Shown: piece by piece, positions 1 to 13,049 of the stretch
Position numbering within the stretch: the first letter of the stretch is position 1
Layout of the letters: the number at the start of each line of letters is the position of its first letter
Assembly (NCBI RefSeq): GCF_949987515.2
Contig: NC_082693.1
Span: forward strand, 20,332,994 to 20,396,993
DNA from: Delphinus delphis
Taxonomy: Eukaryota; Chordata; Mammalia; Artiodactyla; Delphinidae
Direction: 5' to 3'
DNA: 64,000 nucleotides
Notes under the pieces: generated by a model
Told to the model about the DNA's origin: nothing
What the model saw: only the letters and a program-made list of their open reading frames with translations
The model's database searches: none
Translations under genes and position numbers: made by a program

Positions 1-217
1 GAAAGATCCAAGTTCCCTATGTACGTCAGGCTCCTCTCCTGTAACACAACCCACTGACCTGAAGGTGTGACCTGGCCCTCTTTGCATCAGTTTGTGAGAA
101 TTGGGGCTCGGGGAACTGATGCAAAAATGCTGATGATCTGGGCTTCTTTTGTTGCCGTGAGTATTAAACTGTCTTTTGTCTCTGACCCAAGAGTCTTGTG
201 TCTTCTACCAGCATCCA
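1..217 (+). mobile_element. Probable LTR fragment, cut by the window edge
   Basis: Around 152-200 there is an attaaa polyadenylation-like signal followed by a pyrimidine-rich stretch (gtctctgacccaagagtc). This order resembles the R/U5 end of endogenous retroviral LTRs in artiodactyls. No coding part is present and the 5' end lies outside the window, so family and true borders are unknown. Recognition is from sequence style only. Confidence 0.35.
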
Positions 218-299
218 TGGAACTATGACAAGCCAATTTGTTAGCGTGCAAGTAAAGTAAACTCGCAGATTCTTCACAGTTCTTGACACCAGACAAATT

Positions 300-3200
300 A
301 TGACCTTCTGTAAAGATTTAAGAATTTGAATAGATGCATGCTTTATGTGTGTGTTTTCTGTTGTCTAGGAAAACATTTAAGATGGGGAGAAACATTTCAT
401 GAAAGTAAAAATGGCAAAGGGGAAAACGACAATGAAATACAGCTCTTCTCTTGGAGTTTGATTTAAAGCTTTTCTTGTTCTACTGCCTGAGAACCCACCA
501 TGGAGCCTTCCTATTTTAGGTTTAAAAATTTGACTTGTAAACATAAGTGCTCCTGGGAGTGCAAGACACTAGGCCAACTAGTGGGTCATTCACACTTCAG
601 GGTAATCAAAATAATTCCCTCTCTTCAACTAATTAGACTCATCACCCAGAAATAATGGTAATTTGATGTGTTTATAGAGCGGTATGGGAAGGGAGGCAGA
701 ACAAAAGGAAAAGAAAGTCAACACTGGACTAAATATTGAGCCTGCACTGTCCCACCTGCTTTTGGCAGCCAGAATGGAGCACAATTGTAAGACACACTTA
801 AAGGAAAATGCCCGGAAACATGACAAAAATGATACTTGATAGACACTAAAGACAAATTGCTTCCACATCCCTAGAGATTATGCAGAGATCAGAGATATAA
901 AGTGGCTGGAAGATTCAGTGAGCCTGGTCCACTGCATTTTCCTCTGTGTCCCTAAGAGAGACTCTTGACCAGGTTTTGGAGATGAGTTATTTGTAAATTT
1001 GGACAGTCCAAACATTTTTTATCACCTTCAACTTTACTTTTGAAGTATTGACATAACCTAGGAGTCCAATTTTAAGAAGTTTCAATAAACATTTGTTGCT
1101 TTCACTCAAAAGACCAATCCTAAGAAGCCACACTGACAAAGTTAAGACAGCTGAAACTTCATGAAATGAGGTCTGTTAGTACAGTTGCTAATTGAGTCAC
1201 TAAACTTTTTCTCAGCTGGGTAGAAATAAAATACAGTATTGCTTAGAGACTGAAAAATATTGCTAGGAGGAATAAGTTTACAGATTTGTCATTCAAATCA
1301 TCATTTTTCTGTAGCTGAGTGGTAACAAAAATATATTTCTTTCAGATAATCAAAAAAAACAGTTTGTAAAATTACCTTTAAAACTTAGTAACTTATTTTT
1401 TTCCCAGAGATTAAAATAATAGAGCTTTGCACATAGTGAACTTTAGTAAATATTTGCTGATTTGAATTGAATTCAGTATGGTAGAGAGGAGGATACATTA
1501 GCTTGAGTTCTAGGTTCAAATGATCTCTTAAACACACCTCTCTCTGAACGTTTTGCTCTACCAAAATAAAACAGCATAAATTTTCTTAAATCAATGTTTT
1601 CCTTGGGCCTGCCTGTAATATTTTGTTGCCCAAGATCCTTTAGTATTGCTGTGGGTTCGATGCCTGCCACATCAGTGACTATAAGTGGCTCTTCTGATTT
1701 TCAGAATCTGTCTACCCTATTTTTAAAATATAAAATGTGAATATCTATTCAAAGATAAGGGGTGAAGATATTACTGTATATTAGGCCTCTCTTATCCATT
1801 ATGGTAAAACAACCTAGTTTTAAGTAGCCAAAATTGGGAGAAGATGGGCAGTTATCAAATACAGTCCCAGAATTCTATTTAAGTTCAATGAACTTGATGT
1901 TACTGCTGCATCTTTGAAAACCAGTGGCTGTGGTCATTCACAACGCATAGTAGCATTATTTTCTGAGAAGGGAAAAACTAGGGAAGGAACAGTTTTGGGG
2001 GTGTGTAAGTGAGAGACAGACAAACAACAGACAGACAGAGACAGAGAGATTGAACATCAAAGGTTAAGAACTATAGGAAATACTCTGCTCAAGAAACCTA
2101 ATGAATGTCTAGCTCTTATACTTCCCTTCTTATGCAATATGACAAAGTCTCGTCAAGAATTTTCAGTTATATCATTTTCCCTACAGATAATCCACTGCAA
2201 ACACACATAGACACACACAGGGTGCATACAGAAATACAAATTTGTCTCAAGAATTACTTTGCTGCTCTAATAGGATGTTGTGTGGGAAGGACTTTTTTGT
2301 TATCCACAACTGCAGTTAAGGTTCAAAACTCAGACTGTAAAATTACACTTCAGCTCATAGATATAGATGCTATTAAGTTCTGACAATTGGGGTCAGGTGT
2401 ATTAGGAGGCACAGAACTGGCCCTCTTACAGACAATCACCACTACAACTTCTTTTCCCACAGTCGATATAAAAAAATGACTGAAGATGAAAGGAGGGTAT
2501 GGACAGTCAACCTCATGGAGAGAGCATTGTGCTGAAGTTACTTCTTCCCCTTCTGTTTTCCTTTTTACTGTAGACAAATCAACAGAATTAAACTTTGAAG
2601 AAGGAGAGGCTATCCCATGCCACGCCATGCCTTCCTCTCTACTCCAAACTCCTTACTACAGAAATCTAGGCTGCAATGAAGAGAGCAAGAGCTCTGAATT
2701 GAATATGAGATTGAAATTTTAAATAGGTCTGGACAAATTTTTAACAACTGTAACTGATGGGTAAATCATACATATGCCCAAGATGCTATTAGGGATGAGC
2801 AAAGGGGAATTGCTGTAGTACAGTGAAAGGCAGGGTTTGGCAAAATAAAATTGTATTACACGTCTATCCCCAACAATATGAGATTCCTCAATTAATCATT
2901 TCACACTTTGAATGAATCAAAAAACATATGCTAAGTGTTGTGCAATTCACAATCACTGCACATACAGAAAAGGGCAAAATGAAGCCCCAAGATATCTGAG
3001 AAATGCGATCAATTCACAAATGCATTTTTCTGCCTGTTATCATGGAAGCATTTTTCTAAACATTTGCTGCTGTCTTTATGATGATGCTAAGAACTAGATC
3101 TCTTTTGTGGTTTCAACTGAAGGTAGGGAAGGAACACTCATTTGCACATGGTAGGGCATGGGTGGGCTGCAGGAAAGAGGGAATTTACGTGTTTGTGCCT

Positions 3201-4030
3201 ACTAGTAGACATCTTAAAAATGTGATCCCATTTCGTCTTCAAAGTGCTACAGATAGATAGATAGACAGAGTTAATTATCAAAATTAAATATTAGGAGGTT
3301 TCAACGAAAAAACCCCACTATGAAGAACTTAATTTTTCTAAAGTATGGACTTTTAAAAAATATCTGACAGCTTTGTGGATATAAAAGAATTCCCTATTAT
3401 AGTCACATAAGCCTAAGACATGTTGCCAGAGTCACCTACGAAATCAATATAAAACTGCATGAAAGAAAATCTAACTTCTATTTCTCCTTCTTGACAGTTT
3501 CCTCAATTAGAAAATGAAGGGAGCAGAAAAAACCTCTAAGGTATACTCCAACTCCTACAGTCTAAGATTCTTACATAATAAAGTGAGAAGGATAAACTCA
3601 AAAGTTCAGTTGTTTGTATAAAACAGATCTTAATTAGCCAGGTCTAAGGTTATGTCCACAAGATGTCATCTAATCAGTTGAAAAGTGAACATTTCAGCCA
3701 AACCGTAGATTAGCTACTACATAGTGGACCGACGGCACTACCAAAAAACCATACTAACAAAAAACCCCACTCTGCACTTAAAACAAAACAAAACAGAAAA
3801 ACCAAAAAAAAAAAAAAAAAAAAAAACTATGGGCGCAGATATGACCAAAGATCTCTTTGAAATTTCTCAAGTCCCACAGCCTTCTTTCCAATGAGAAACA
3901 ATATCCCCAACAAATTCCCTCCTAGAAGTGTGGTGGCCATGGATACCAAGTGGCATTTCCTCTGGAAAATTTTCCCCAGGGAGGCCTTTGAACTTCAGCC
4001 TTTTGGGTTTCACAATCTTGAGTTAACCGC
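300..4030. other. Mostly unique non-coding DNA
   Basis: No exon, RNA gene or clear repeat of any length. Minor items are a purine-rich stretch with cagaca/gagaca units at about 2010-2050, a four-unit gata run at 3250-3265, and an A-rich stretch at about 3783-3826 that could be the worn tail of an old retroelement. Short open frames here have no recognisable similarity. Confidence 0.6.
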
Positions 4031-4035
4031 ATTGA

Positions 4036-4110
4036 ATGCTAAGGCTTGAACAGATTTTATTCTCACTCCTTCATTTTGCAGATCAGGAAACTGAGGCGCA
4101 AGTCTTCATT
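4036..4110 (-). repeat. MIR fragment (antisense)
   Basis: The stretch cattttgcagatcagg followed by aaactgaggc is the reverse of the MIR core motif gcctcagtttcctcatctg. Short and diverged. Confidence 0.4.
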
Positions 4111-4597
4111 TCTTACTCTACACCGGTGCCGATTTCGGTGATGTTGGCCACTACATTTTCACCTCTTTAAGATAACTGCCTTAGAAATGATGCAATTCTT
4201 TATGTTTCTCCTACTGAAGAGAAGAGCCCAAACTACTAAACCTATTTCAAAAGAAAGAAGTCTTTTCCATAAAGACTAGAAATGACATGTTGCAGTGAAG
4301 GGGAAAGATGTGGTAAGAGGAAGTATGATAAAGACAGGGGACTTTTTTGGTGGTTTAGATAAATTTCTCATCAGGTGATTTGTCATTTGTTGAGCTGAAG
4401 GCAATAGAAGCATAATTTCAAACTCTTCTAAGGCTTCCCATTTGATTTAAAATAAACCAAAATGGACTTAAAAAAATAAGTTCCCAAAAGAATACTTTGT
4501 TCTTTTTCTCTGAAGTGAGTCCAAAATCAACAACAACAAAAATGAAACTGCTAAGGGATGGAATGCCTTAATCTGGATTAGTTAGGTCATTGTTTAA

Positions 4598-4660
4598 TTC
4601 AACTTAATTTAACTCAACAAACTTTTATTGAGTATGTGATATGCATAAGGCACTATCTTT
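4598..4660 (-). repeat. L2 3' end fragment (antisense)
   Basis: Contains caacaaacttttattgag followed by a degraded tatgtgat..aggcac, the reverse of the typical L2 3' terminus (gcctggcacatag...caataaatatttgttga). The piece is only about 60 bp. Confidence 0.35.
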
Positions 4661-5421
4661 TTAATTTTCCTATCTCATTACCTTGTATCTCTGAACTTTA
4701 GAAATGAGTTGAATGGGAGGTGACAGGGTGTGTAAATTAGAATTCAGGATTATATTTGGCCCTTAAAAACTAAATTCTTTGTACTTTCTTGACTGACTAG
4801 TTCCTAGTGGGGATGTGATATTGGAAAAGTATTTGGCAACCCCAAATGAAAGGCAATGCTATTACTTATATTACATTACTTACCTTTTACTGAGTTAACG
4901 AACCCGTGCCTCCTTAGTATTCCAGTTGAATTACTGTGTATGTGTGTATGTGTGAGTGGTGGTGGGGTGGCCCCTTTCTCTTGGTTGCCTCAGAACTATT
5001 GTTCAAGAGCTACATCTAAATTACTTAGAGAAATGATCATCACTTCCTATTAATGTAGGCAGAACAATCCTTCTAGATGGTCTAATGTCAATGTCTCCAC
5101 TTGTAAACCAGCAGAAGCACAAGCTGTCTTCCCAATTTACTGATCTCAAATAGGTGGTAACTTTACAGTCTCTGAAGAAAGATTTAACCCAAACATTACT
5201 AAGGTTGGGAACTTTACATTCCCATCACTATAACTGTGGATTTACAAACATAAACAACAAAAGCAGAAATGCAAATATTAAATTTCTTTTAGTTCTGTGT
5301 TTTCAAAGTTGATATTAATCATCTATACAAAAGTTTGATTCATTAATGTAGGTGAGCAAAGATTGCCATGAGATTATTGTATTAAAGTTTTTCATTTAAT
5401 TACTCCCTAGAGAAATACTAC

Positions 5422-5639
5422 TTTTTTTTTTTTTTTTTTTTTTTTTTGCGGTACGCGGGCCTCTCACTGTTGTAGCCTCTCCCATTGCGGATCACAGGCT
5501 CCGGACGCGCAGGCTCAGCGGCCATGGCTCACGGGCCCAGCCGCTTCGTGGCATGTGGGATCTTCCCAGACCGGGGCACGAACCCGTGTCCCCTGAATCG
5601 GCAGGCAGACTCTCAAGCACTGCGCCACCAGGGAAGCCC
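5422..5639 (-). mobile_element. CHR short-form SINE (antisense) with TSD
   Basis: Poly(T) at 5422-5446 is followed by gcggtacgcgggcctctcac and ends in ccaccagggaagccc, the reverse of a full-length tRNA-Glu-derived SINE. The flanking duplication agaaatactac plus T residues occurs at 5411 and again at 5641. Near-complete length and an intact TSD indicate a fairly recent insertion. It is not a functional tRNA gene. Confidence 0.95.
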
Positions 5640-5729
5640 AAGAAATACTACTTTTTAATAAAATGTTAGATTCATTTAGCACTTTGTTACCCCCAAGATG
5701 TTCAAAGACTTCATAGATATTGGCTAATT

Positions 5730-5825
5730 AAATCTTACCACCGCACTTAGGTACAAGAAGACCTAGGAAGTATGGCCCTCATTTAAGAGATGAAGACAAA
5801 GAGAACCAGAACATGATGATTCATC
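5730..5825 (-). repeat. Possible MIR fragment (antisense)
   Basis: The order aattaaatcttacca ... ggccctcatttaagagatgaagac resembles the reverse of the MIR 3' half. Weak match by eye. Confidence 0.25.
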
Positions 5826-6254
5826 AGGTCTGACAATAAGCAGATGGCATATTTCAGAGATGCTTGGGAACAAAGGGAGAGAAGCCTCAGAGCTTCCTAC
5901 GCCAGGACACTGACTTTCCCGTCCAAGTATGTGGCTCTCGTGTCATTGCCGCAGGTTCAAGAGTTCAAACTGGAGTGAGGAGTATAAGAAGGACACTTTT
6001 TCAGAACAAGTCCTTTCCAGTGTAGTTCTTTCTCTCCCAGAAGATAATGATAGAGGAAATCTAAGCCTCGTCTTACACGCACTCACAAGTAACTCGACAC
6101 AACGTGCTGTGGGGACACCCATTCTACAGATGGAGGACCCAACTGGGAGGGCGTTAAGCTTTTGATAAAAGGCTTTCTGTGCTATTTGTTTTGTACTAGT
6201 GTTGTTGATGCACATGGCACCATGAAAAATAAACTGCAGAATCAGAAAAACAAG

Positions 6255-6350
6255 CCAAATCCTGGCTCTGCCCCCTACTGGCCACGTGAAATGGAGTTAC
6301 TGCACCCAAAGAAAATTCAGTTTCCTGATCTGAAAAATTGGCATACTAAA
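6255..6350 (+). repeat. MIR fragment
   Basis: The order cctggctctgccccctactggcc (in pieces), then a sequence close to cagtttcctgatctgaaaaa, follows the MIR core in sense orientation. Diverged. Confidence 0.4.
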
Positions 6351-7649
6351 AACTCATGTCCCAGCATTATTATGATACCATTGATAATGGTAAAATATTT
6401 TAAAAATTTTGGAACTTAAGGGACTAAGAAATGTTATTTTTCCTTCCAAAATAAGAGACGTTCCAGGGGCAGGGAGGCAGGGTGGGGCGGGGGAGTGGTT
6501 GGAAGGGCTGTGTTTGCTAACTGGTTTTTTGCTTGCAATTGAACCCATTTTGATCTGTGCAAGATCCCACACAGAACTCCACTTAGTTCAAAAGTCAAAA
6601 ACTAGTTCAGATCATTAGAAATGCAAAGTAAATCAACTTGAAATTTTCTTTGTTAGCAATACTAATGGAGAGGTTATCATTAAGCCAGTGGTTCAGTTCA
6701 ACTGGAGCTTAAATGAAGGGGAAATTGTGTGCTTCTACCCAGGGCTCAGTGTCTAAAACCCAAAGTCAAGTTATGAAACGCCTCACAAAGTGATGAAGCA
6801 TTAAGTGGAAACTGCTGACCCCATAGAACTAGCTCTTATTGGCACCAAAGGGAGAAGATTCTACTCACTGTAGTATCGAGACCTAGAAGGGCTGTCAAAG
6901 TCAGTCACTGCTTTTTCAAATGGAGTTTACATTTTCGGTCAAAATTTTTTGCATATCACTACACTGTCATATCTCATCTGGTTTTCCCATGTCTCCTCAC
7001 ATAAAAGAATCTTTTGACTAGAAATAAAACATTCCCAAATCCCTTTTTCCTTTACCAGCTCTAAAACAAAACACAGTTATTATGGAAAGCCAGAAGGAGC
7101 GCCAAGAAGGAATCAAACCTTTAATTTTTATTTAACTTTCCCATAAATCTCGATTTGGGGGTTCCTATAGTGATGAGAGTTCCTTGAAAATTGCAGGGGG
7201 AAATGTAGAATTCCCAGATTGACAACAAAAAATACACACTTCTTGTCAAAAATTTCTTCAGAGAAATGAAAACTAATTCTGAAATTTCTGAACATCTCGA
7301 AGCATGATTCTGGTTGCAACTAACCTAAACATAAATATCTTTCAATTGCCCCATAATAAATATTCTTTCTTCAGGATGGGTGCTCAAACTAAATGAAATG
7401 ATTGTTTAGGTTCAATATTCTGATTTAGTTCTGGTTTATTAGTTTTTTAAAAAACATGTGAACTTAGGTCTGGCTCAAACAAGTTCTTTAGGCTTACTTT
7501 GAAATGGTTTAAATTCAGTTGACAGTTCAGTTAAAAAAAAATAACAATAAGATCAGGTTCATATCAGGTTTAGCAAACCTTGCAGTTTCATATGGTTTGG
7601 GATTGAAAGGTGTGTTCAGGTCAAATCTGGGCCTTGGAGGCACAGTCGA

Positions 7650-7977
7650 TGCCCCGGGGTGGCACATATGAAGAGACAGCAAGCTGAGTTTTATTCAGTG
7701 CCTCTTAAGCAAGGGAAGAAAAGGGGAGCAGTGGTCTACTTTGTGAGGAGGAAAAGAGGGGCCCCAGTCTTCTGCAATTCAACCTGAGAAGTAGCTGGAC
7801 TGTGAAACTTGAGATGGCGGCATTTGAACCAAGAGAGGTTGGGGGCTGGGTAGAGGAGGAAGGAAGATAGTCACAGGCCAATTTCTTCTCTTTACAATTC
7901 CTTCCGCATTACCCAAGGCCAGTCCCAGGAGGCACACCCACTTCTGCTGCCAGGAAGAGTCATCTCCCACCCCAACA
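7650..7977 (-). mobile_element. Probable solitary LTR (antisense)
   Basis: On the minus strand the block starts tgttggggtggg, has an aataaaact polyadenylation-like signal near its far end (plus-strand ttttattcagtgcctc at about 7690) and ends ccaccccggggca. Start and end therefore form TG...CA with related inverted termini, and the length of about 330 bp fits an LTR. I could not find a matching 4-6 bp TSD and see no internal retroviral sequence beside it, so the call is tentative. Confidence 0.4.
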
Positions 7978-7984
7978 CTGTTCC

Positions 7985-8285
7985 TTGCCTAACTCAACTC
8001 AAGTGGCACTTTTCAGACAAGCTTTCCCGATTCATTTCTGAAATTTGATCCCCATGCTATACATGCTCATATCTCCCTTTATTTTTCCTTCATTGCTCTA
8101 ATTACAACTGGTGTTATACAAATACTTGTGTGGCTAACACTCATAGTTGGTTTTGGTTTCCTTCGTTAGACCATTTGCTCCATCAAGTTAAGAACAACGA
8201 GTGTTTTTAAATCTTCTATTCCCAGCCCTGAAGCAGAGGGCTTGATACATAGTAGATGCCCAATAAATAGGTGTTGAACAGGTAA
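7985..8285 (+). repeat. L2 LINE, 3' end
   Basis: Starts with the worn end of L2 ORF2 (ctcaactcaagtggcac ... caagctttcccgattc) and runs to the diagnostic terminus ttgatacatagtagatgccc then aataaataggtgttga. Ancient, non-functional. Confidence 0.65.
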
Positions 8286-8289
8286 CACT

Positions 8290-10030
8290 CTGCTTGCAAA
8301 TGTCAATCCCATCCATTAATGGCTTTTCCCATCTTCAAGTACTATCTTACATTCTCAATACCCTTGGATGGGTTACATCTTCAGCAGTTGGCAGAAATAA
8401 TAAGAGTCATTGCTTACCGAGGCCTTAATATGTGCTGGATATGGAACTAAAGACATTATTTAATCTTGTAATTTCAACACTGTGAAGTGTATAAAATTAT
8501 TATTTCTGTTACTATAAGTGAAGAATTCAAGCCTGGATTAAGCCGGGGAGCAAGACACATCTTGGTGTGGAGTAGGGAAAAGGGGGTTGGTGAGATGTGT
8601 GGAGAGAAAGGACAGAGAGATATAGTGAAGGTAGGAATGTGCCAGCGATCATTCCTTATATCACAATCTTCTCAGAGTCAGCCCTGTCTATGCCACTTAA
8701 TAACAACGCATAGCCCATAAGTGTGGCTGCTATCTGCAGCGCTGGACAAATATTCCATAGTTGAATCCTTTTTCCTGGTGCTCAAAGGAACGAGAAAATA
8801 GCAGATCAAAGGAGAATACTGAAAAGAGATTTGACTCTGTGACCCTTATTGTTTAATATCTATGAAATATGTTCTTTCTCTTTGCTTCTAAAAAATTATG
8901 GCTAAGACCTGGGTGGTCAGAATAGATAAGTCTCTGGCCCTCTTCCAACCCTGTGACTTTACAATTCTATGTTGCCATAATAATTCCCATATATCCTGTC
9001 AATGGACTCTTACTTCCCTCAGACTGAAGATTTATCTAGCAACCGAGGTCGGTCCTCACAACATCTAAAACGTTGTCTAAAATGGATGGTGTCTCAAAGA
9101 TATGTTTTGAACCTCTATTTATGTACCACCAAGATAAATAAGTAGGAATTTGGCAATTAAAAAGTTAATTGGGTCAGTTGTGACAGCCACACTTTTTTGG
9201 CATCTCATTCCCATCCTCACAGCCATGATGAGAAGCAGCTCCTCTGGATTTCGTCGTTTAACACTTTAACTCTTCAGTGACATCTGGTAGACCCACGAAG
9301 TTGCAGAGCGTGCCTTTCTCCTGCACCTCGGCAACTCTCTCCTCTTCTCTTTACTTCTGGGGTTCTGTAAAACTGCACTGATAAAACACTGGTCGAAAGC
9401 TTGACAATTGTACTGACATATATTTTTGTATTATAACTTTTTAAGCATGGGGGGGTTTCTGCTAGTGAACGGAAATGTAGAAGTGTCTCAGAGGGTTTTA
9501 ACTACTCAGACTGTAATTATTTGGGCATAACTCAAAATTGCTGGACTAGAGACAGATTTGAGGCATGAATACATTTGAGAAATAATTATGTTAAATTTAG
9601 ATGGTTGTGCTGAAGTAGAGAGAGCTGCTCGTTTAGGGTTAGACCCATAACTCCTGGATTTTCCAATTTATATTAAAAAAGCGAGGACAATAATTATCTT
9701 GTTCAGCTGCTTTCCTACTGCCCCAAGTTTTTCCACTTCCATCTCAATTCACTTACCTATCCCATGAGGAAGCAGGAAATTATAAAGTGCTCTCCCTTGG
9801 GCCACATGGCAACCTCTCCCCTCTCATTTTGCAATAATTTCCTTTTGTAAACCTCTAGTTATTTAAAGTGATATGTTTTAGTAAAAGAGAAACAAGAAAG
9901 GAAGTCATAATAATACAAAGACATTGCATCGTCATATCTGGTTTTACAGGAACTTTGAAAGAGAAAAATCCATAAATATGCCAAAGGAAAAGGTTAATGA
10001 ATGAATTACTTCCACTTTGGCAGTCATTGC
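8290..10030. other. Non-coding, mostly unique
   Basis: No gene recognised. A weak antisense MIR-like piece may lie at about 8400-8480. The remainder shows no repeat I can name. Confidence 0.5.
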
Positions 10031-10033
10031 AAC

Positions 10034-10073
<40 letters not shown>
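10034..10073 (+). repeat. (CA)n microsatellite
   Basis: About 20 uninterrupted CA units, followed by tatact. Uninterrupted dinucleotide runs of this length are usually polymorphic. Confidence 0.95.
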
Positions 10074-10079
<6 letters not shown>

Positions 10080-10974
10080 TTGCACAAAGAATGGAAGAGA
10101 ACATGAATTAGAAGAGAAAAAAAAGTGAGACATATTCACAATATTAAATTCAACGAAAAGAATCCAACAGACCAGGGCTATAGGCTTAAGTGAGCTTCTT
10201 TAAATATTTTTATTTCATTATTAATATTTTATCAAAAAATGATAGTTTTAGCACAAATTCCAATTTTCAAAGCGTGCATGGCTCCAACACTGAGGTTATC
10301 TTGTTTGGCATTAGAATAGCTCATGTCTACATTAAAGCTGGAATCTTAGAAGTGACATAAACAGGCCTTTTTCTATAAAGATAAAAGGCTAAGCTTTAAA
10401 GGATTTTATATTTATAGATAAATGTTTCCATAGTAATCAGTACTATAAAACTTGCTGGTGTCAGCAGTCCTTTGCATACAGAAATGGCTCATATTAAAAT
10501 GAGCTAGATTCAGAGAATCAAATGTAGATTCTTTTACCTTAAAAAAAAAAAAAAGACTTCTGTGAGAAGACCAGAAGTTTTTTTGAATTTTGTTGGAAAC
10601 TCCTCTACTTTTGGTCACATGTGCCATGTACTCCCACGGAACACACAAGGGATGAAGGCTTGACCTTTGAAGACAGCATGGACCATGATGGAAAGTAATT
10701 TAAAACAACACACTCATTATTACATCCTCAGATGATGAGCTTGGAGCTATGTATTTTTGATTTTCCCAGCGTCTGAGGTCAGTTTTGTTTTAGGAAGAAA
10801 GGAAGTTCAGGAAGAGGGAAAGCAAAGAAGGAGGCAGATTAAAAAGAAAAGACAACTGAATTGCTTTAATAATAGAGTCAGAAATTCATGGGATAAATAT
10901 CACTCAGACGAGTATAAAACAGGTAAGGAACCTGTTTTTAACATTTATGGTTATCTCAGCAGAAGTAGAAACAT

Positions 10975-11420
10975 ATGTTTACCAAGAGACATGCACAAGA
11001 ACATTCATAGCAGCCCTGTTCATAACAGCCTCAAACTGGAAACTATCCAAGGCTCTACCAACAATAGAATTGAGATAAGTTGAGGTGTGTTTACAGAATA
11101 AAATAACATAAAATGAGAATGAATAAACTATTGCTACATACAAAGAAGAGAGGCACACAAAAAGTACATATTGTATGATCCCATTAAAGTAGAGGTAAGA
11201 AATGGACTGAGCTAACCTATGTGTTAGAAGTCAAGACAGTGATTACCTTTAGGGTAGGCAGTGACTGGGAGGGGAAAATGGAGGTTTCTGGGGCCCTGAT
11301 AGCGTTTTAAACTCGGTACTGGTTATATTGGTGTGTTCACTTTGAAAATTTGTCAAGCTCTACATTCAAACTTTATGCACTTTTTTGCATGTATATCATA
11401 CTTTAATAAAAAGGAAAAAT
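10975..11420 (+). mobile_element. Old L1 3' end (L1M-like)
   Basis: Contains the late ORF2/3' UTR landmarks in order: caagagacatgcacaag, cattcatagcagccctgtt, gatcccatta, tcaagacagtgattacc, gtgactgggaggggaaaatg, tgttcactttgaaaatttg, and a terminal tactttaataaaaagg. Diverged and non-coding. Confidence 0.75.
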
Positions 11421-11458
11421 ACAGCATGGAGGTGGCCTGAACATTTTTCAATAAATGA

Positions 11459-11491
11459 ATGTGTGTGTGTGTGTGTGTGTCTGTGTCTGTG
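11459..11491 (+). repeat. (GT)n microsatellite
   Basis: About ten GT units followed by ctgtgtctgtg. The Cys-Val run in the overlapping 120-codon frame is only this repeat translated. Confidence 0.9.
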
Positions 11492-12420
11492 CTTCCATTG
11501 TAATCAGCTCAGTTTTATCTGTCCTGGATACTTCCTCATTTCTGTTTCTCTCGGCCAGCAACCATTTAACCATTTGACACTCATAAGAAATTACTTTCAT
11601 AAGGCCAAGGATGCGCGTGTGTGTGCCTACTCCAACCCCAGTTCCCCACCTCTTAACGTTATCTTTGGAGACACATATTCAGTTGTTCAGCTATGCAAAA
11701 GCCACCAAAGTCTGGGACTTTTTGGGGGGAAAAAAAGAAATTTTTAAATAAAGAATGAATCTATGTTGCAGTACACACAGAAGGTCACAGGAGTGTTAAG
11801 TATAGGGCGGGAAAAGTGCTTCCTTTTCAAAGACGTTGTCCGGGGCTGCCCACAGGCTCTGCTGGGAGCATGCTGTGCTCAGAGGGGTTGGCGGGTGGAG
11901 GTGAGACAATGTCTCCATTGGCTCTTCCTTCGGGGTCTCGAGTTGGTCGTTTTCTTGGGTTTCCATGTGGTACTCAAGGGTCTGATAAATGGAAAATTAA
12001 CTGGGAACTTTAAAAAACATCTTATTCCAGGGTTTTATACTGCTTGTTCTGCAAAGCTTTTAACTGAGACAAATACTCTATAAAAAAAAAAAATTCTTCA
12101 GAATCAGAAGCAGCGGGCTATGAAGAGGGAGTAGTGAGGGTGCAGTGCTAAGGAGTACAGGCACTAGAGCCTCTAAGTGACTGTGTGTCCTCAGGCAAAC
12201 TACTTTGCCTCTGGAGGCCTTAGTTTCTTTCTGTTTGTTTGTTTTAATTTTTTTTTAAATCTTCTTATTAATTAGATAATTGATTTTTTTACTTTTGATG
12301 TTAACTAGCATCAAAAATGTCCATTATATCTAGTGTATGTAGTTAGTTGGAAAATGCAAAGATATTAAACTATCTTCTCTGATACAGCATATATACTTAT
12401 GTATACTTCGTATGCTTTTC

Positions 12421-12529
12421 TTTTGGCCGCTCTGCCCTGTGGGATCTTAGTTCCCCCACCAGGGACTGAACCCGGGCCCTTGGCAGTGAGAGCACGGAGT
12501 CCTAACCACTGGACTGCCAGGGAATTCCC
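12421..12529 (-). mobile_element. CHR-1-like SINE (antisense)
   Basis: Runs from tggccgctctgccctgtggg to ccagggaattccc, the reverse of gggaattccctggcagtcc. The anticodon-side box B is visible reversed as gggactgaacccgg. It sits within the MIR interruption. Confidence 0.8.
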
Positions 12530-12552
12530 TTTTTAAAAAAGTTTTTATTTTA

Positions 12553-12761
12553 GGGCTTCCCTGGTGGTGCAGTGGTTGAGAGTCCGCCTGCCGATGCGGG
12601 GGACACGGGTTCGTGCCCCGGTCCGGGAAGATCCCACATGCCGCGGAGCGGCTGGGCCCGTGAGCCATGGCCGCTGAGCCTGCGCGTCCGGAGCCTGTGC
12701 TCCGCAACGGGAGAGGCCACGACAGTGAGAGGCCCGCGTACTGCAAAAAAAAAAAAAAAAA
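12553..12761 (+). mobile_element. CHR short-form SINE with TSD
   Basis: Full-length copy from gggcttccctggtggtgc to gcccgcgtactgc plus poly(A). A perfect 14-bp TSD, aagtttttatttta, lies at 12539-12552 and 12762-12775. It landed in the T-rich end of an antisense L1. Confidence 0.95.
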
Positions 12762-12870
12762 AAGTTTTTATTTTATATTGGACTATAGTTGATTTACAAT
12801 GTTGTGTTAGTTTCAGGTGTACAGCAAAGTGATTCAGTTATACATATACATGTATCTATTCGCGTGTAAT
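12762..12870 (-). mobile_element. L1 3' UTR fragment (antisense)
   Basis: The sequence gactatagttgatttac ... cagcaaagtgattcagtt is the reverse of the artiodactyl/cetacean L1 3' end (aactgaatcactttgctgt ... caactatac). Its T-rich terminus is interrupted by the SINE at 12553. Confidence 0.8.
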
Positions 12871-13049
12871 GGTTAGCCCTCTGGACTCTTAGCCTTACTG
12901 TCTTAGCTGTGAGATGGGGGAGGATGACAGAACATTCCTCCAATGAGCACTGTAAGGGTTAAATGAGATCATAGTAGAGTCAGGAGGTCATGACGTTCTG
13001 GCACAAAGCACAGTGAACACTCAGTAGTTGTTAGCTATTGTTACTATTA

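Larger units (their letters stand above)
12140..13048 (+). repeat. MIR split by nested insertions
   Basis: The left half (about 12140-12230) carries a degraded MIR core with ctctggaggccttagtttc. The right half (about 12893-13048) continues agctgtgagatggggg ... gggttaaatgagatcat ... cacagtgaacactcagtag. About 660 bp of younger L1 and SINE sequence separates the halves. Confidence 0.55.

Noticed and set aside
11385..11747. 120-codon frame with a Cys-Val run
   Set aside because: The run is the (GT)n microsatellite in translation. No other feature supports a gene.
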